Source: Prosthecobacter debontii
Lineage (GTDB): Bacteria; Verrucomicrobiota; Verrucomicrobiia; Verrucomicrobiales; Akkermansiaceae
Length of the DNA stretch: 22,738 nucleotides
Direction: 5' to 3'
Assembly (NCBI GenBank): GCA_945885485.1
Contig: CAMCYT010000010.1
Location: 1-22,738, forward strand
Below are positions 1 to 7,402 of this stretch, one piece after another. The stretch's first letter is position 1. Every line of letters begins with the position of its first letter. Both the position numbers and the translations under genes were made by a program. The notes under the pieces are model-generated. The model did no database searches and was not told the DNA's origin. It saw nothing but the letters and a program-made list of their open reading frames with translations.

Positions 1-60
1 GGTGGCTCGGGTGGCTCGGGTGGCTCGGAGGGCTCGGAGGGCTCGGAGGGCTCGGAGGGC
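1..60. repeat. 9-bp tandem repeat (GGTGGCTCG / GAGGGCTCG)
   Basis: Three units of GGTGGCTCG are followed by three units of GAGGGCTCG and a partial seventh. The array runs off the left window edge, so its full length is unknown. The unit is a multiple of three and stays open when read as protein: Gly-Gly-Ser then Glu-Gly-Ser on the plus strand, or Pro/Ser-Glu-Pro on the minus strand. It is therefore likely coding and prone to slippage in unit number. Confidence 0.9.
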
Positions 61-102
61 GGTGCTATTGTGCCAGTCCTCGCTATGAGTGGCTGGCGAT
101 AA
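1..102 (+). CDS. possible 3' end of a Gly/Ser-rich repeat protein (partial)
   Basis: Frame 1 is open from the window edge through the 9-bp repeats and ends at TAA 100-102. It would give a low-complexity GGS/EGS tail followed by a short hydrophobic end (AIVPVLAMSGWR). A stem-loop begins two bases after the stop, which fits a gene end, but it has no T-tract. The minus strand also has an open Pro/Ser/Glu-rich frame through the repeat with no visible ATG, so the coding strand is not settled. The function cannot be told from 33 codons. Confidence 0.35.
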   Translation, partial: GGSGGSGGSEGSEGSEGSEGGAIVPVLAMSGWR

Positions 103-103
103 C

Positions 104-134
104 CTGAGTCAAAAAATATTGATTTTGGACTCAG
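104..134. repeat. inverted repeat (11-bp arms, one bulge)
   Basis: CTGAGTCAAAA at 104-114 pairs with TTTTGGACTCAG at 123-134 with one bulged base and an 8-nt loop. No T-run follows on the plus strand, so it is a poor intrinsic terminator. It is the first of four hairpin-forming elements upstream of the relaxase-like gene. The others are CCTGT/ACAGG (143-147/152-156), the palindrome CCTCCGGAGG (187-196) and the long inverted repeat at 206-244. Confidence 0.75.
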
Positions 135-205
135 TGCGGGAACCTGTGACGACAGGGGTGCAACCTGCTCCGCGCATTCGTAGCGGCCTCCGGAGGACAA
201 GTGAT

Positions 206-244
206 TAAAATGGATTACTCCGCGTAGCGTGAGTATCCATTTTA
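206..244. repeat. long inverted repeat upstream of relaxase-like gene; candidate oriT/operator
   Basis: TAAAATGGATTACTC at 206-220 pairs with GAGTATCCATTTTA at 231-244: 14 base pairs with one bulged T and a 10-nt loop (CGCGTAGCGT). It lies 28 bp upstream of the -35 box of the promoter for the 723-aa relaxase-like protein. Relaxases of the MobV/MobQ kinds usually bind an inverted repeat next to their own gene, with the nic site just beside it. This is therefore the best oriT/autoregulation candidate here, but the assignment is inferred from position and shape only. Confidence 0.55.
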
Positions 245-272
245 TCTCTTGCCACGGTATGGTGGGTTAAAC

Positions 273-301
273 TTGACATTGATTGCAGTTAGGTCAATAA
301 T
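273..301 (+). promoter_or_regulatory. sigma70-type promoter TTGACA-N17-AATAAT
   Basis: A perfect -35 hexamer (TTGACA, 273-278) is separated by exactly 17 nt from AATAAT (296-301), which matches the -10 consensus at 5 of 6 positions. Transcription would be expected to start near 307-309, on the ATG at 308. This implies either a leaderless mRNA or a start codon further in, for example the in-frame ATG at 410. Confidence 0.65.
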
Positions 302-307
302 ACCCAC

Positions 308-2479
308 ATGGGATTAGATGGCGGACCTAGTGACGAGTCGATCGAGCATGACGATGTGAGTTCGTGGCAACACGAAAAAGACAAACTCGCGCTCGGGCGT
401 CGCCAGGGTATGGATTGGTTGAGCATTCCCAAAGGTGGAGAATTCGCTTTCAAAAACGATTTCTCGGCCATTGGAAAACACGAGGCGCTTTATTATTTCT
501 TCGGCGGTATTCCTGAAGTTCGAGCCAAAGACTTGAAGCCGGACGACTGGGAAATAAGCGGAACGATGGCTTCCTATTCCGCAGGCACGGAAGTGGCCTC
601 ATATCGTGATTTTTGTCGTTCCCAGAATCGGTCACGGCGCGGTCGGAAGAGTGAGGAGGACTCGCTTGGTCCTCCGGCACCGCCGCTCTCGTTTAGCCAT
701 ACGAACCGCCAGTTGGCTTTGGAACGCTTAGACCCGAAATCCTACAAAGAGATGCTGCGCGTGGTTCGGGATGAAACGGATCGATACCACTGCTGGGGAA
801 CAGGGGCGGATGAGAGGGGATATTGGAAGGCGGTTCCCATTTCGACAAAGGTGAAGTTGATTGAGGGTGAGTTGTCGGCGGATTTGCTGGATAAAGAGGA
901 GGACATCGCCGGATTTGAGCCAGAAGATCCCAAAAATAAATCACGTGAGGTGAAGTCAACGTATGAGATGCGGCGTTTCACGATCAATTCGCATCCGGCG
1001 TTGGCGCGTGCCATGTCCAAAATGGTCGCTGACGGCCGCAAGGACGAGGTGCGCGACTTGATGGAGCGTTCGGCTCCGCGCATTGTTGCAGCCTTTGAGC
1101 GGGTCACCGGGCGGCGGGTCGTTGGGCTTTCTGTGCATTTCGATAGCGATTTACCCCATTGGAACCTCTGGCATAGCGGTCTTGAGCGTGTCCTTTACCA
1201 AAAAGGAAAGGGTGCGGAACGAGCTCGTTACCGCAGAACCGCGCTAAATTTGAATTCTTCCGGTCCGGGGCTACGCGCATGGAAGCGTTCGCAACTGGCC
1301 TTCGAGCGACTTTGCAGGACATGGTGTGTGCCGACCGATTCCGAGTTGAAGAAGGCCGAGTCTAAAGCGATGACCGCGCAGGGGCGTGCGCCCGGGGATT
1401 GGGTTCTCAACGCAGAGGCCGATGCCGTCTTGGAGGAATTGTTAGTGGAAGCCGGGCGCAAGCAATTTGTCGAAGAAGGGTTTGAGGAATTCGTTGCCAA
1501 CGAGGAGAAGCGCTACGCCGCTGGTGCCGCTGGCAAGGTGGGTCGCATGGATCAGGAAAAATTGGCAGCGGAGGTGCGGAATTCGCAGTTGCTGCTACAG
1601 AAAAAGGACGAGGAGTTGGAATCTCAGCGTTTGGCTGCTGAAGAAGCAGCCGCAGAAGTGAGACGTGCGGCGGATGATGCTGTGAGCGCGGCTGAACTGG
1701 CGACACGCGATGCGGTCACGGAGAAGGAGTCGGTCGAGGCTGCACTCAAGAATAAGACCGAGGAGTTGGAGTCTCAGCGTTTGGCGGCTGAACAAGCGGT
1801 CGCAGATGTGAGACGGGTGGCGGATGAGGCGGTTAGCGCAGCTGAACTGGCAACACGCGAGGTGGTCTCGGAGAAGGAGTCGGTCGAGGCTGCACTCAAG
1901 GATAAGACCGAGGAGTTGGAGTCTCAGCGTTTGGCCGCTGAACAAACAGTCGCAGATGTGAGACGGGAGGCGGATGAGGCGGTGAGCGCGGCTCAACTGG
2001 CGACACGCGAGGTGGTCTCGGAGAAGGAGTCGGTCGAGGCTGCACTCAAGGATAAGACCGAGGAGTTGGAGTCTCAGCGTTTAGCGGCTGAACAGGCGAC
2101 ACGCGAGGCGGTCGCGGAGAAGGAGGCGGCCGAAGCAGCACTCAAGGATAAGGCCGAGGAATTGACGTGCGTTAAGGATCTTCTCAAAAAAGAATCGAAA
2201 GCTAGACAAAAGGAATCCGATAAACCGATGGCGCGTGACCAATATTTAGGGAATTTGGTCGCTAAATGCATCGACGTTATGATGAAGCTGATGGAATATG
2301 ATAGGTTTAAGAAATTGCTCAGGGTAATGCCTGAAAGCCTCAGGGATGCTGTCAATTCTTTGTGGGAAGATGTTCAAAAAGAGGTTTCTGGTTTCGGTTT
2401 CGATCCGTCGCATCATGAGAATCTGGTTGATCCCCCGATTGCCCCTGGTGATCCTGCAAATCCTAATGACATTTCGTGA
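308..2479 (+). CDS. relaxase/mobilization-like protein with repeat-built coiled coil
   Basis: This 723-aa protein has a globular N-terminal half, a long coiled coil (about residues 415-640) and a short C-terminal domain. The pattern HFDSDLPHWN at residues 277-286 resembles motif III of MobV/Pre-type relaxases (HxDExxPHxH), where the histidines hold the catalytic metal. Here the last His is replaced by Asn286. I see no clear nicking tyrosine motif and no helicase domain. The coiled coil is made of 50-residue units starting KTEELESQRLA, present about 3.6 times. Hairpins upstream (104-244) and SSB genes elsewhere in the window fit a plasmid-derived mobilization region. ATG 308 gives the longest product but coincides with the predicted transcription start; ATG 410 (Met35) is the alternative. 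The reading frame is solid; the relaxase role is moderately supported at best. Confidence 0.6.
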   Translation: MGLDGGPSDESIEHDDVSSWQHEKDKLALGRRQGMDWLSIPKGGEFAFKNDFSAIGKHEALYYFFGGIPEVRAKDLKPDDWEISGTMASYSAGTEVASYRDFCRSQNRSRRGRKSEEDSLGPPAPPLSFSHTNRQLALERLDPKSYKEMLRVVRDETDRYHCWGTGADERGYWKAVPISTKVKLIEGELSADLLDKEEDIAGFEPEDPKNKSREVKSTYEMRRFTINSHPALARAMSKMVADGRKDEVRDLMERSAPRIVAAFERVTGRRVVGLSVHFDSDLPHWNLWHSGLERVLYQKGKGAERARYRRTALNLNSSGPGLRAWKRSQLAFERLCRTWCVPTDSELKKAESKAMTAQGRAPGDWVLNAEADAVLEELLVEAGRKQFVEEGFEEFVANEEKRYAAGAAGKVGRMDQEKLAAEVRNSQLLLQKKDEELESQRLAAEEAAAEVRRAADDAVSAAELATRDAVTEKESVEAALKNKTEELESQRLAAEQAVADVRRVADEAVSAAELATREVVSEKESVEAALKDKTEELESQRLAAEQTVADVRREADEAVSAAQLATREVVSEKESVEAALKDKTEELESQRLAAEQATREAVAEKEAAEAALKDKAEELTCVKDLLKKESKARQKESDKPMARDQYLGNLVAKCIDVMMKLMEYDRFKKLLRVMPESLRDAVNSLWEDVQKEVSGFGFDPSHHENLVDPPIAPGDPANPNDIS
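1604..2152 (+). repeat. 150-bp in-frame tandem repeats inside the relaxase-like gene
   Basis: Units start at 1604, 1754, 1904 and 2054, each 150 bp (50 codons) except the last. The last is shortened to 96 bp by an in-frame loss of 18 codons, and a degenerate restart lies at 2150. Units 2-4 are almost identical at DNA level, so the array is recent or being homogenised. Each unit keeps a heptad-like pattern rich in Ala, Glu and Lys, as expected for a coiled coil whose length varies in 50-residue steps. Confidence 0.9.
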
Positions 2480-2584
2480 TTCGATAGTTGTATTGGCAAC
2501 CTTTGTTCCTAGCGTTCCCGTCCACCCAGTCCCCTCCCCTCAATCTCTTGATCTTGAATCTCTGCTCCCTAAAAACATCCGGGG

Positions 2585-2627
2585 CGGCGGGCCATGCCTC
2601 TCCTTTTGTCTGGGGGTTGGCCCGCCG
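2585..2627. repeat. perfect 10-bp inverted repeat, 23-bp spacer
   Basis: CGGCGGGCCA (2585-2594) is followed by its exact reverse complement TGGCCCGCCG (2618-2627). It lies about 105 bp past the stop of the relaxase-like gene. No T-tract follows, so it is more likely a structural or protein-binding element than a simple terminator. Confidence 0.7.
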
Positions 2628-3035
2628 ATCCCGCTGGTTTTCTCTCCGTGGTTCGCATCAGGCGTGCCGAGCTCGCCGGCGCGCTCGATGCCACCGTTGG
2701 TGCGCGCCCAGTAGACTTGGAAGGTTTGACTGGGTTGGGTTGGGTTTTGTGGGTGGGATTCGTGAAGGGTTTTGTTTCACTCATGTGTAAGAATATCGAG
2801 ACAGTCTCGAACGAAGCGGGAGCGGAGGGCGAGTCTGTCGGTTTACGCTTTTGATTTTAGGCGGTTGGTTCACTCGCGCCGAGCCATGGGCTGCGGTCGA
2901 CGGCAGAGCAGGGCGTGGGGCGGTCATTTTTTGGCAGATGGGATTGGCTATGCCATTCCAACTGGCCGCCCATGCGCCTGGATCGGACGGCGAGCCGCTG
3001 CCGATGGCTTGACTTGGATATTGGGATTCGATTTG

Positions 3036-3070
3036 GCGGTATGCCAGAGCACAAGCGGAGGACATTCCGC
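3036..3070. repeat. dispersed palindromic repeat, copy A
   Basis: GCGGTATGCC (3036-3045) and GACATTCCGC (3061-3070) form imperfect inverted arms around a purine-rich centre. The same arms and a similar centre recur at 11654-11686 in the same orientation. In both copies GCGGTATGCC is followed by an A- or G-rich GAGCA segment, then GGAGG(A)CATTCCGCGC. The surrounding sequence is not shared, so the conserved unit is about 35-45 bp. Confidence 0.7.
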
Positions 3071-3215
3071 GCAACCTTTTGAATTCTACGTTGGTGGTGA
3101 TGATACCGCGGGGACACGGGTGGGAATGGCAATGCCGACGATAGCGATAGCGGAGGGCGGTGAGACGGACGCACCGGTGTCCATGCCTGTTGTTTTCGTC
3201 CTTCGATCGGGCGTT

Positions 3216-3282
3216 GCGGGCAGTGCCCGCTGTGAGGTGGAGGCGGCAACGCAGTGCCGCTTGGAGGAGAACCGTCTCCTCC
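3216..3282. repeat. cluster of three consecutive hairpins
   Basis: Three perfect inverted repeats lie within 67 bp. They are GCGGGCA-G-TGCCCGC (3216-3230), GCGGCA/TGCCGC (3243-3248/3255-3260, 6-nt loop) and GGAGGAGA/TCTCCTCC (3263-3270/3275-3282, 4-nt loop). None has a T-tract. They could be part of a structured RNA or a protein-binding array; no known family is recognised. Confidence 0.65.
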
Positions 3283-3367
3283 GCCAAAAGGAGCACCCGA
3301 ATCACAGAGAGTCGCCGTCGTTCGACTTCAGCCTGTGGAGGTTATAAGACTAGATCTTTCTTATCAC

Positions 3368-4333
3368 TTAATCTTGTTCCATCGCTCTTCCTAGTGAGCC
3401 GCGGCAGTCATTTTGACCACACCCTAAAAATGCCGTGCTATGTTGGTCTTCATCAAGAATGTCCTCCGGTTCACCTTTTTCCTGAACATAGCTCGCACTG
3501 CAATATTCGCAGACACCAAAAACTTCAAAGAACACTTTGCACTCTTTGCATCGCCCTCCTCCTCCGTTCAAAGGCATCACCGTGTCGTAGCCGCCACACT
3601 TGGGGCATTCTGCGTTTTGAACCCCAAAATCGCCATCCATGTAATCGGCATGAGTCGATTCTCGAATATCGCACAAATAGCAGGTAGAGCTAGCGTAATG
3701 AAACGTCTGCTTCCGGCAGAATGAACATTCCTCGAAGCTAGAGCTACCGCCATATTCCTCATGGATTCTGCTCTCCTGGGCGGTCAAGTAAGACTCAAGC
3801 TCAAGAAACTCACGCTCGAACTCTCGAAATTCACCTTCAAATTCTTCGAACAAAGCCACGAAAGCTGACCTCTTCTTCAGCTCCAGCAAGCCGCTCCAAG
3901 CTTGGAGCATCTCAGTTGCAATCTGACTACAGGTTGCAACTGAATCCAATTCAGGATGATGAAAATGAACAATTTTGTTCCGGTGGCCGATAAGCTTCTC
4001 GAAGCGAGTCAACTCTTTCGTGCAATCGGATTTAATTTCGTCCCGCAAACGCTTTCTCGCTTCGGGTATTCCTATCGTATGTGCATCGCCTGATTTCAGT
4101 TTTCTGAATTCTGCTTTTTTTACAGAGAAAAACACTTGCTCCCATTGCAAATGTATCACCAAAGACTTCACAAAGCCTTCAAAGCTAATTGCTGAGTATA
4201 AGAGGGTAAGATCAAACTCCTGATTTTGGCTCTTTAATGAATCAAGAGCGCGACCAAGCCAGTGGAGTGCGTTTTCAACAAGCCCCCTAGTAACATCTCT
4301 TAACTCTTGTTCTGTGGGTGGTGATTTTTTCAT
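3368..4333 (-). CDS. HEPN-domain protein with C-terminal zinc ribbons
   Basis: A 321-aa protein. The N-terminal ~150 residues are helical and contain RNKIVH at 118-123, matching the Rx4H active-site motif of HEPN ribonucleases. A Glu-rich linker (about 160-190) leads to a C-terminal half with six cysteine pairs: CSFC 203, CYLC 218, CPKC 243, CKEC 262, CEYC 275 and CGQNDC 305. These look like about three zinc ribbons suited to nucleic-acid or protein binding. The gene starts 15 bp after the stop of the RloC-like gene on the same strand, so the two are almost certainly co-transcribed. HEPN proteins paired with ATPases are typical of toxin-antitoxin and abortive-infection systems. The inferred role is RNA cleavage, or sensing with the ATPase. 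The HEPN call rests on one motif plus helical context; the zinc-ribbon call is firmer. A 6-bp inverted repeat at 3344-3364 follows the gene but has no T-run. Confidence 0.75.
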   Translation of the reverse strand: MKKSPPTEQELRDVTRGLVENALHWLGRALDSLKSQNQEFDLTLLYSAISFEGFVKSLVIHLQWEQVFFSVKKAEFRKLKSGDAHTIGIPEARKRLRDEIKSDCTKELTRFEKLIGHRNKIVHFHHPELDSVATCSQIATEMLQAWSGLLELKKRSAFVALFEEFEGEFREFEREFLELESYLTAQESRIHEEYGGSSSFEECSFCRKQTFHYASSTCYLCDIRESTHADYMDGDFGVQNAECPKCGGYDTVMPLNGGGGRCKECKVFFEVFGVCEYCSASYVQEKGEPEDILDEDQHSTAFLGCGQNDCRGSLGRAMEQD

Positions 4334-4348
4334 GATTCAACTTGCCTG

Positions 4349-6562
4349 TTAATTCCGATTCAGATTTGCGAAGTGTATTGGGGCTACGGTTTGAATCATT
4401 TCCAATAAGTGCGCAGCGTTGTTTCTTGTTTCATCGACCAAGGATGGATCAAGTCCCTTACCGGTCGGATGCGAGAAATCATTGGCATACTTATTCAGAG
4501 CGGTCTTCTTAACAGAATCAAATACAATGCCCTCAAGCTTGCGGTAGGTGCTTTCTGCCGTTGGGCACATGAATTCCAAAAACTGTTCAAGAACTTTCCT
4601 GATGACGTTGGGCATCGGGTAAGCATTCTCGATGGACCCATCACAGACGTAGTCTCTGACTTGTTTGAATAAAAATACATATTCACTCCCGTTTTCCATG
4701 AGCGCCTTATCAAGGGGGGCAATAGTAGATCTGCGCTCGCCTCCTGAGGCAGCATTTGCTTTCAGCATAAAACAACTCCGATTATTTCCAGCTTTCGGAA
4801 TATTCATAATCCAGTTAAGGAGCAACTTTAAGAAATCGTAATTGTGAGTCAGTAAAAATACTTGCTTGGAGTCCTTCACCGCTTCCTTGAGGAAAGCAAA
4901 CGCCTGATAGGTCGAGCTTGCGTCCAAACTAGAAATCGGGTCATCAACGACGACGACTCCATTTGTTTTGTCAAAGTCCTGATCTTCGAGTTGGACGGAA
5001 AAATAGACGAAGGAAATAGCTGTCTTTTCTCCTTCGCTTAGTCCCTGGGCTGTAACCGATTTTCTGTATATGCGATAACCGTCGCCTTCTGGGTCAAAGC
5101 GAAGTTCCTTCCTACCAAGGAAAATCTCAAGCTTCCTCGTTAAATCTTCAGCTGCTTTCTGAGTGTTCGCTATTAGCCCGCGCTTTCGCTTGATCTCAGC
5201 TTGAAGATCGTCAAGCGATAGCTGCCCTGTTTCAGCATTGCAGTCACGAACTGATTTCTCGTCTGCTTGCGACTTGGCTAGTTCTGTATCGTATTTTTCG
5301 ATTTCACTCTGAATCGTGCTCAAATAATGCTGCTCGATCTGGTCCGATGCTGAAGTCCGGGCTTCCTCGAAGCTCTCAGACTTATCGTTATGTTTTTTAA
5401 GGATTTGGTTTATCTGGACCAGAGTTTTAATGAAAGCGGTCGAGTCCAATTCAATGTCGAATTTCATAATTTCGGTCCGACTACCAATCTTTTTCTCCAC
5501 CATTTTTTTACCGCTCTTGAGGGACTTCTTTAGATCATTGATTTCCTCGCAAAGCGAAGTGTTATAATTTTCAAAGTCTTCTTGAAATTCATCAAAAAAC
5601 TGCAATTTAGATGGCAATGATATGCCTTGAAGCTCTTGTAGAGTTTTCTCGTATTCGGAAATAAGATTCTGCAACTGATCCTTTAGAGCCTTGTCGGCAT
5701 CGTTGAAGTGAGCGGCTAGAGATTTAAGTCGATCTTCCGTCACAGTGTGTCCGCAAAACTCGCACATACTTTCTGGATTATGAAGCGCAATACCACGTTC
5801 AACCCATTGAGAAATATCAGGGTTGTCTTTGAGCCTTGGAATCACAATTGCCTCTACTGTTGCCGCTAGCAACCGGTTTGAGTCTATCAAAATGGCGGCC
5901 ACTTCAGACTCAATTGAATCCAATTCAATCTCATCGATGTTATCGAGTTGCTTTTGCTCGGCAGTGAGGCTCAGCTTTATCAGCTCCTCTTCGCTACAAA
6001 TTTTGAATTCGGTGATTTTGCTGTATGCAGACTCAGCCTGTGGCTTTCTGTAGGTTCTGGAAGTGAGACCTTTAGTCGCGAGACCAATTTGGCTGGCAAT
6101 ACTAGTAAACTCCTTGCCTCTAGCTTTTTCTAGGACCTCGATTTTATCAGTCAGCTCATTAAGATTCTCCTTACGTAATTGAAGCTCTTTTTCTTGAGTA
6201 ACAAGTTGGGCTTGTAACTCTTTTTGATCCTCCCCAATTATGAAAATGGGAATTAGCTCTCCCTCAATTTCACCGATGTTTAATCGGACATAGTCCGCAT
6301 TGAATACGCGAATAGGGATACTTCCAGTGTTTGATTCTTTTTTCGCTCCAGTATCGGACTCAAGTGTATACTTCAGATCTGGAAAGGGCTCACATACTCC
6401 CGATACTAAATGTTGAAAAAGCCGAGAGAGCGTAGTCTTGCCCGACCCGTTAGAACCGTAGATAATATTAAAGCGCTTGAATTCACTCAGTGTGCTTCCG
6501 GTCGGCCATCGGTAGCCGTCGAATACACCCATATTGTTGATACTTTTAACTTTTTTGATCAT
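4349..6562 (-). CDS. rloC-like: RloC-like ABC ATPase with zinc-hook motif and anticodon-nuclease-type C-terminus
   Basis: A 737-aa protein of SMC/Rad50-like design. Walker A is GSNGSGKT (36-43). A long coiled coil (about 110-480) is interrupted by CEFC (267-270), the CxxC expected of a zinc hook. The ABC signature is LSEGE (508-512), Walker B is VVVVDD (536-541), the D-loop is SSLD (544-547) and the switch His is in LLTHN (572-573). The C-terminal ~110 residues carry RKVLE (R655, E659) and, 43 residues on, H698. This RxxxE...H order is that of the PrrC/RloC anticodon-nuclease triad, which cuts the tRNA anticodon loop and belongs to the HEPN superfamily. Length and layout match RloC, in which the ATPase restrains the nuclease until DNA damage or phage infection. 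RloC is often linked to a type I restriction system; none is intact here. It is followed 15 bp later by the HEPN/zinc-ribbon gene. Start ATG 6560-6562 lies four bases after the stop of a small upstream ORF. Confidence 0.88.
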   Translation of the reverse strand: MIKKVKSINNMGVFDGYRWPTGSTLSEFKRFNIIYGSNGSGKTTLSRLFQHLVSGVCEPFPDLKYTLESDTGAKKESNTGSIPIRVFNADYVRLNIGEIEGELIPIFIIGEDQKELQAQLVTQEKELQLRKENLNELTDKIEVLEKARGKEFTSIASQIGLATKGLTSRTYRKPQAESAYSKITEFKICSEEELIKLSLTAEQKQLDNIDEIELDSIESEVAAILIDSNRLLAATVEAIVIPRLKDNPDISQWVERGIALHNPESMCEFCGHTVTEDRLKSLAAHFNDADKALKDQLQNLISEYEKTLQELQGISLPSKLQFFDEFQEDFENYNTSLCEEINDLKKSLKSGKKMVEKKIGSRTEIMKFDIELDSTAFIKTLVQINQILKKHNDKSESFEEARTSASDQIEQHYLSTIQSEIEKYDTELAKSQADEKSVRDCNAETGQLSLDDLQAEIKRKRGLIANTQKAAEDLTRKLEIFLGRKELRFDPEGDGYRIYRKSVTAQGLSEGEKTAISFVYFSVQLEDQDFDKTNGVVVVDDPISSLDASSTYQAFAFLKEAVKDSKQVFLLTHNYDFLKLLLNWIMNIPKAGNNRSCFMLKANAASGGERRSTIAPLDKALMENGSEYVFLFKQVRDYVCDGSIENAYPMPNVIRKVLEQFLEFMCPTAESTYRKLEGIVFDSVKKTALNKYANDFSHPTGKGLDPSLVDETRNNAAHLLEMIQTVAPIHFANLNRN

Positions 6563-6566
6563 AGAC

Positions 6567-6830
6567 TTACGCTAATTTTTGAATACTGGTTAGTTTGAAA
6601 CCAGCTCTATTAATAAAATCACGAAGTAAGTTTTCGCTTTTTTTAAACTTTAGCGAGCGAAAGCGTCTTGCTTTCTTTCGCGTAGAAGTAGTCTTTGATT
6701 GATTATCAATAGTCGACTTCAGTTCATCGAACAGGGCGTATTCGTTCAAATTCGCATCGATTGTGTTGGTATTCGGCAGCGCAGTCAGCTTTGTCGCGTA
6801 AATACCGAGAAGCAGCACAATAGCTTCCAC
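6567..6830 (-). CDS. small hypothetical protein upstream of RloC-like gene (GTG start)
   Basis: An 87-codon frame with a GTG start (6828-6830) whose stop lies 4 bp before the RloC-like ATG, a spacing typical of translational coupling. The protein has a hydrophobic N-terminus (EAIVLLLGIYATKL) and a basic middle (STRKKARRFRSLKFKK). I do not recognise a family. The frame is open for nine more codons upstream of the GTG without an ATG. It may therefore be a genuine small operon member or the tail of a truncated gene, perhaps the same one that left the remnant at 6959-7150. Confidence 0.4.
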   Translation of the reverse strand: MEAIVLLLGIYATKLTALPNTNTIDANLNEYALFDELKSTIDNQSKTTSTRKKARRFRSLKFKKSENLLRDFINRAGFKLTSIQKLA

Positions 6831-6958
6831 TCTTGATTTTTTGCCTTGGATTAATAATCAGTAAGGTAGTCACGGAAAGTGCGAGTGGAGTCGATTTTCA
6901 CGTCCCTTCTCTAGAAAGTGATGAAAAAGAGTGGTACTGATGAGCCATGGTATTTTCC

Positions 6959-7150
6959 TTAGCTAGGCTCGTCACCATTTTCTAGATCGTTGAGATACTT
7001 CGCAAAGGCATCGCATTCAATGAGATCTTTCAGCAGCCTCATGTAATCATGATTTTAAGCGGCTTCGAAGATAACTCGAATCTCAGCAAAGCAGGCATTC
7101 ATTCGCTGACTGGCTAAGGAATCACTACAAAATATCAAAGTTCGATATTC
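6959..7150 (-). pseudogene. possible gene remnant interrupted by an in-frame stop
   Basis: One minus-strand frame stays open for 63 codons apart from a single TAA at 7055-7057 and ends at TAA 6959-6961. The upstream half includes MNACFAEIRVIFEAA. After the stop it continues as NHDYMRLLKDLIECDAFA with a Leu/Asp/Glu-rich amphipathic tail. The composition looks like real protein, not random translation. It ends about 130 bp upstream of the small ORF before the RloC-like gene. It may be the end of a lost neighbour such as a restriction-modification subunit, but no family is recognisable. Confidence 0.3.
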
Positions 7151-7402
7151 TCAAAATCGCACCCATCGACACGATCGGTGGGTATAATCATGGTTATGTC
7201 TAATATTCTCAAATTTTTTGAGCGATTGTGATCCCACAAAACTTGGCTCGCTGGCTACATGTTAGCGGTATAAGGGAGTAATGTGGAGGACTTCCCCACC
7301 AAAGCCAGATCTATGAGTCAAAATCAGATCCTAAACTGCCAATCCACAATATTGGCGAGAAATAGCCATTTTTGGCAATTTTAGCATCGCGCTGATTCTG
7401 AC

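Larger units (their letters stand above)
2480..3367. other. 888-bp GC-rich gap with inverted repeats and no convincing gene
   Basis: Several overlapping open frames exist on both strands (for example 2772-3347 plus and 2781-3305 minus). None shows a recognisable fold, and all are rich in Arg, Pro, Ser and Cys in the way of GC-rich non-coding DNA. The stretch holds a 10-bp perfect inverted repeat at 2585-2627, one copy of the dispersed palindromic repeat (3036-3070), a cluster of three hairpins (3216-3282) and a 6-bp inverted repeat at 3344-3364 (ATAAGA/TCTTAT) just beyond the end of the minus-strand HEPN gene. Confidence 0.7.

Noticed and set aside
104..134. Intrinsic terminator for the gene ending at 102
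   Set aside because: A stem is present but there is no GC-rich core with a following T-tract on the plus strand; kept only as an inverted repeat.
1604..2152. CRISPR-like regular repeats
   Set aside because: The 150-bp units are contiguous, in frame and code for a coiled coil; there are no spacers.
2772..3347. Opposed long frames on both strands (191 codons plus, 174 codons minus)
   Set aside because: Both cover the same GC-rich DNA, contain inverted repeats and show no recognisable domain or plausible composition; treated as chance frames.
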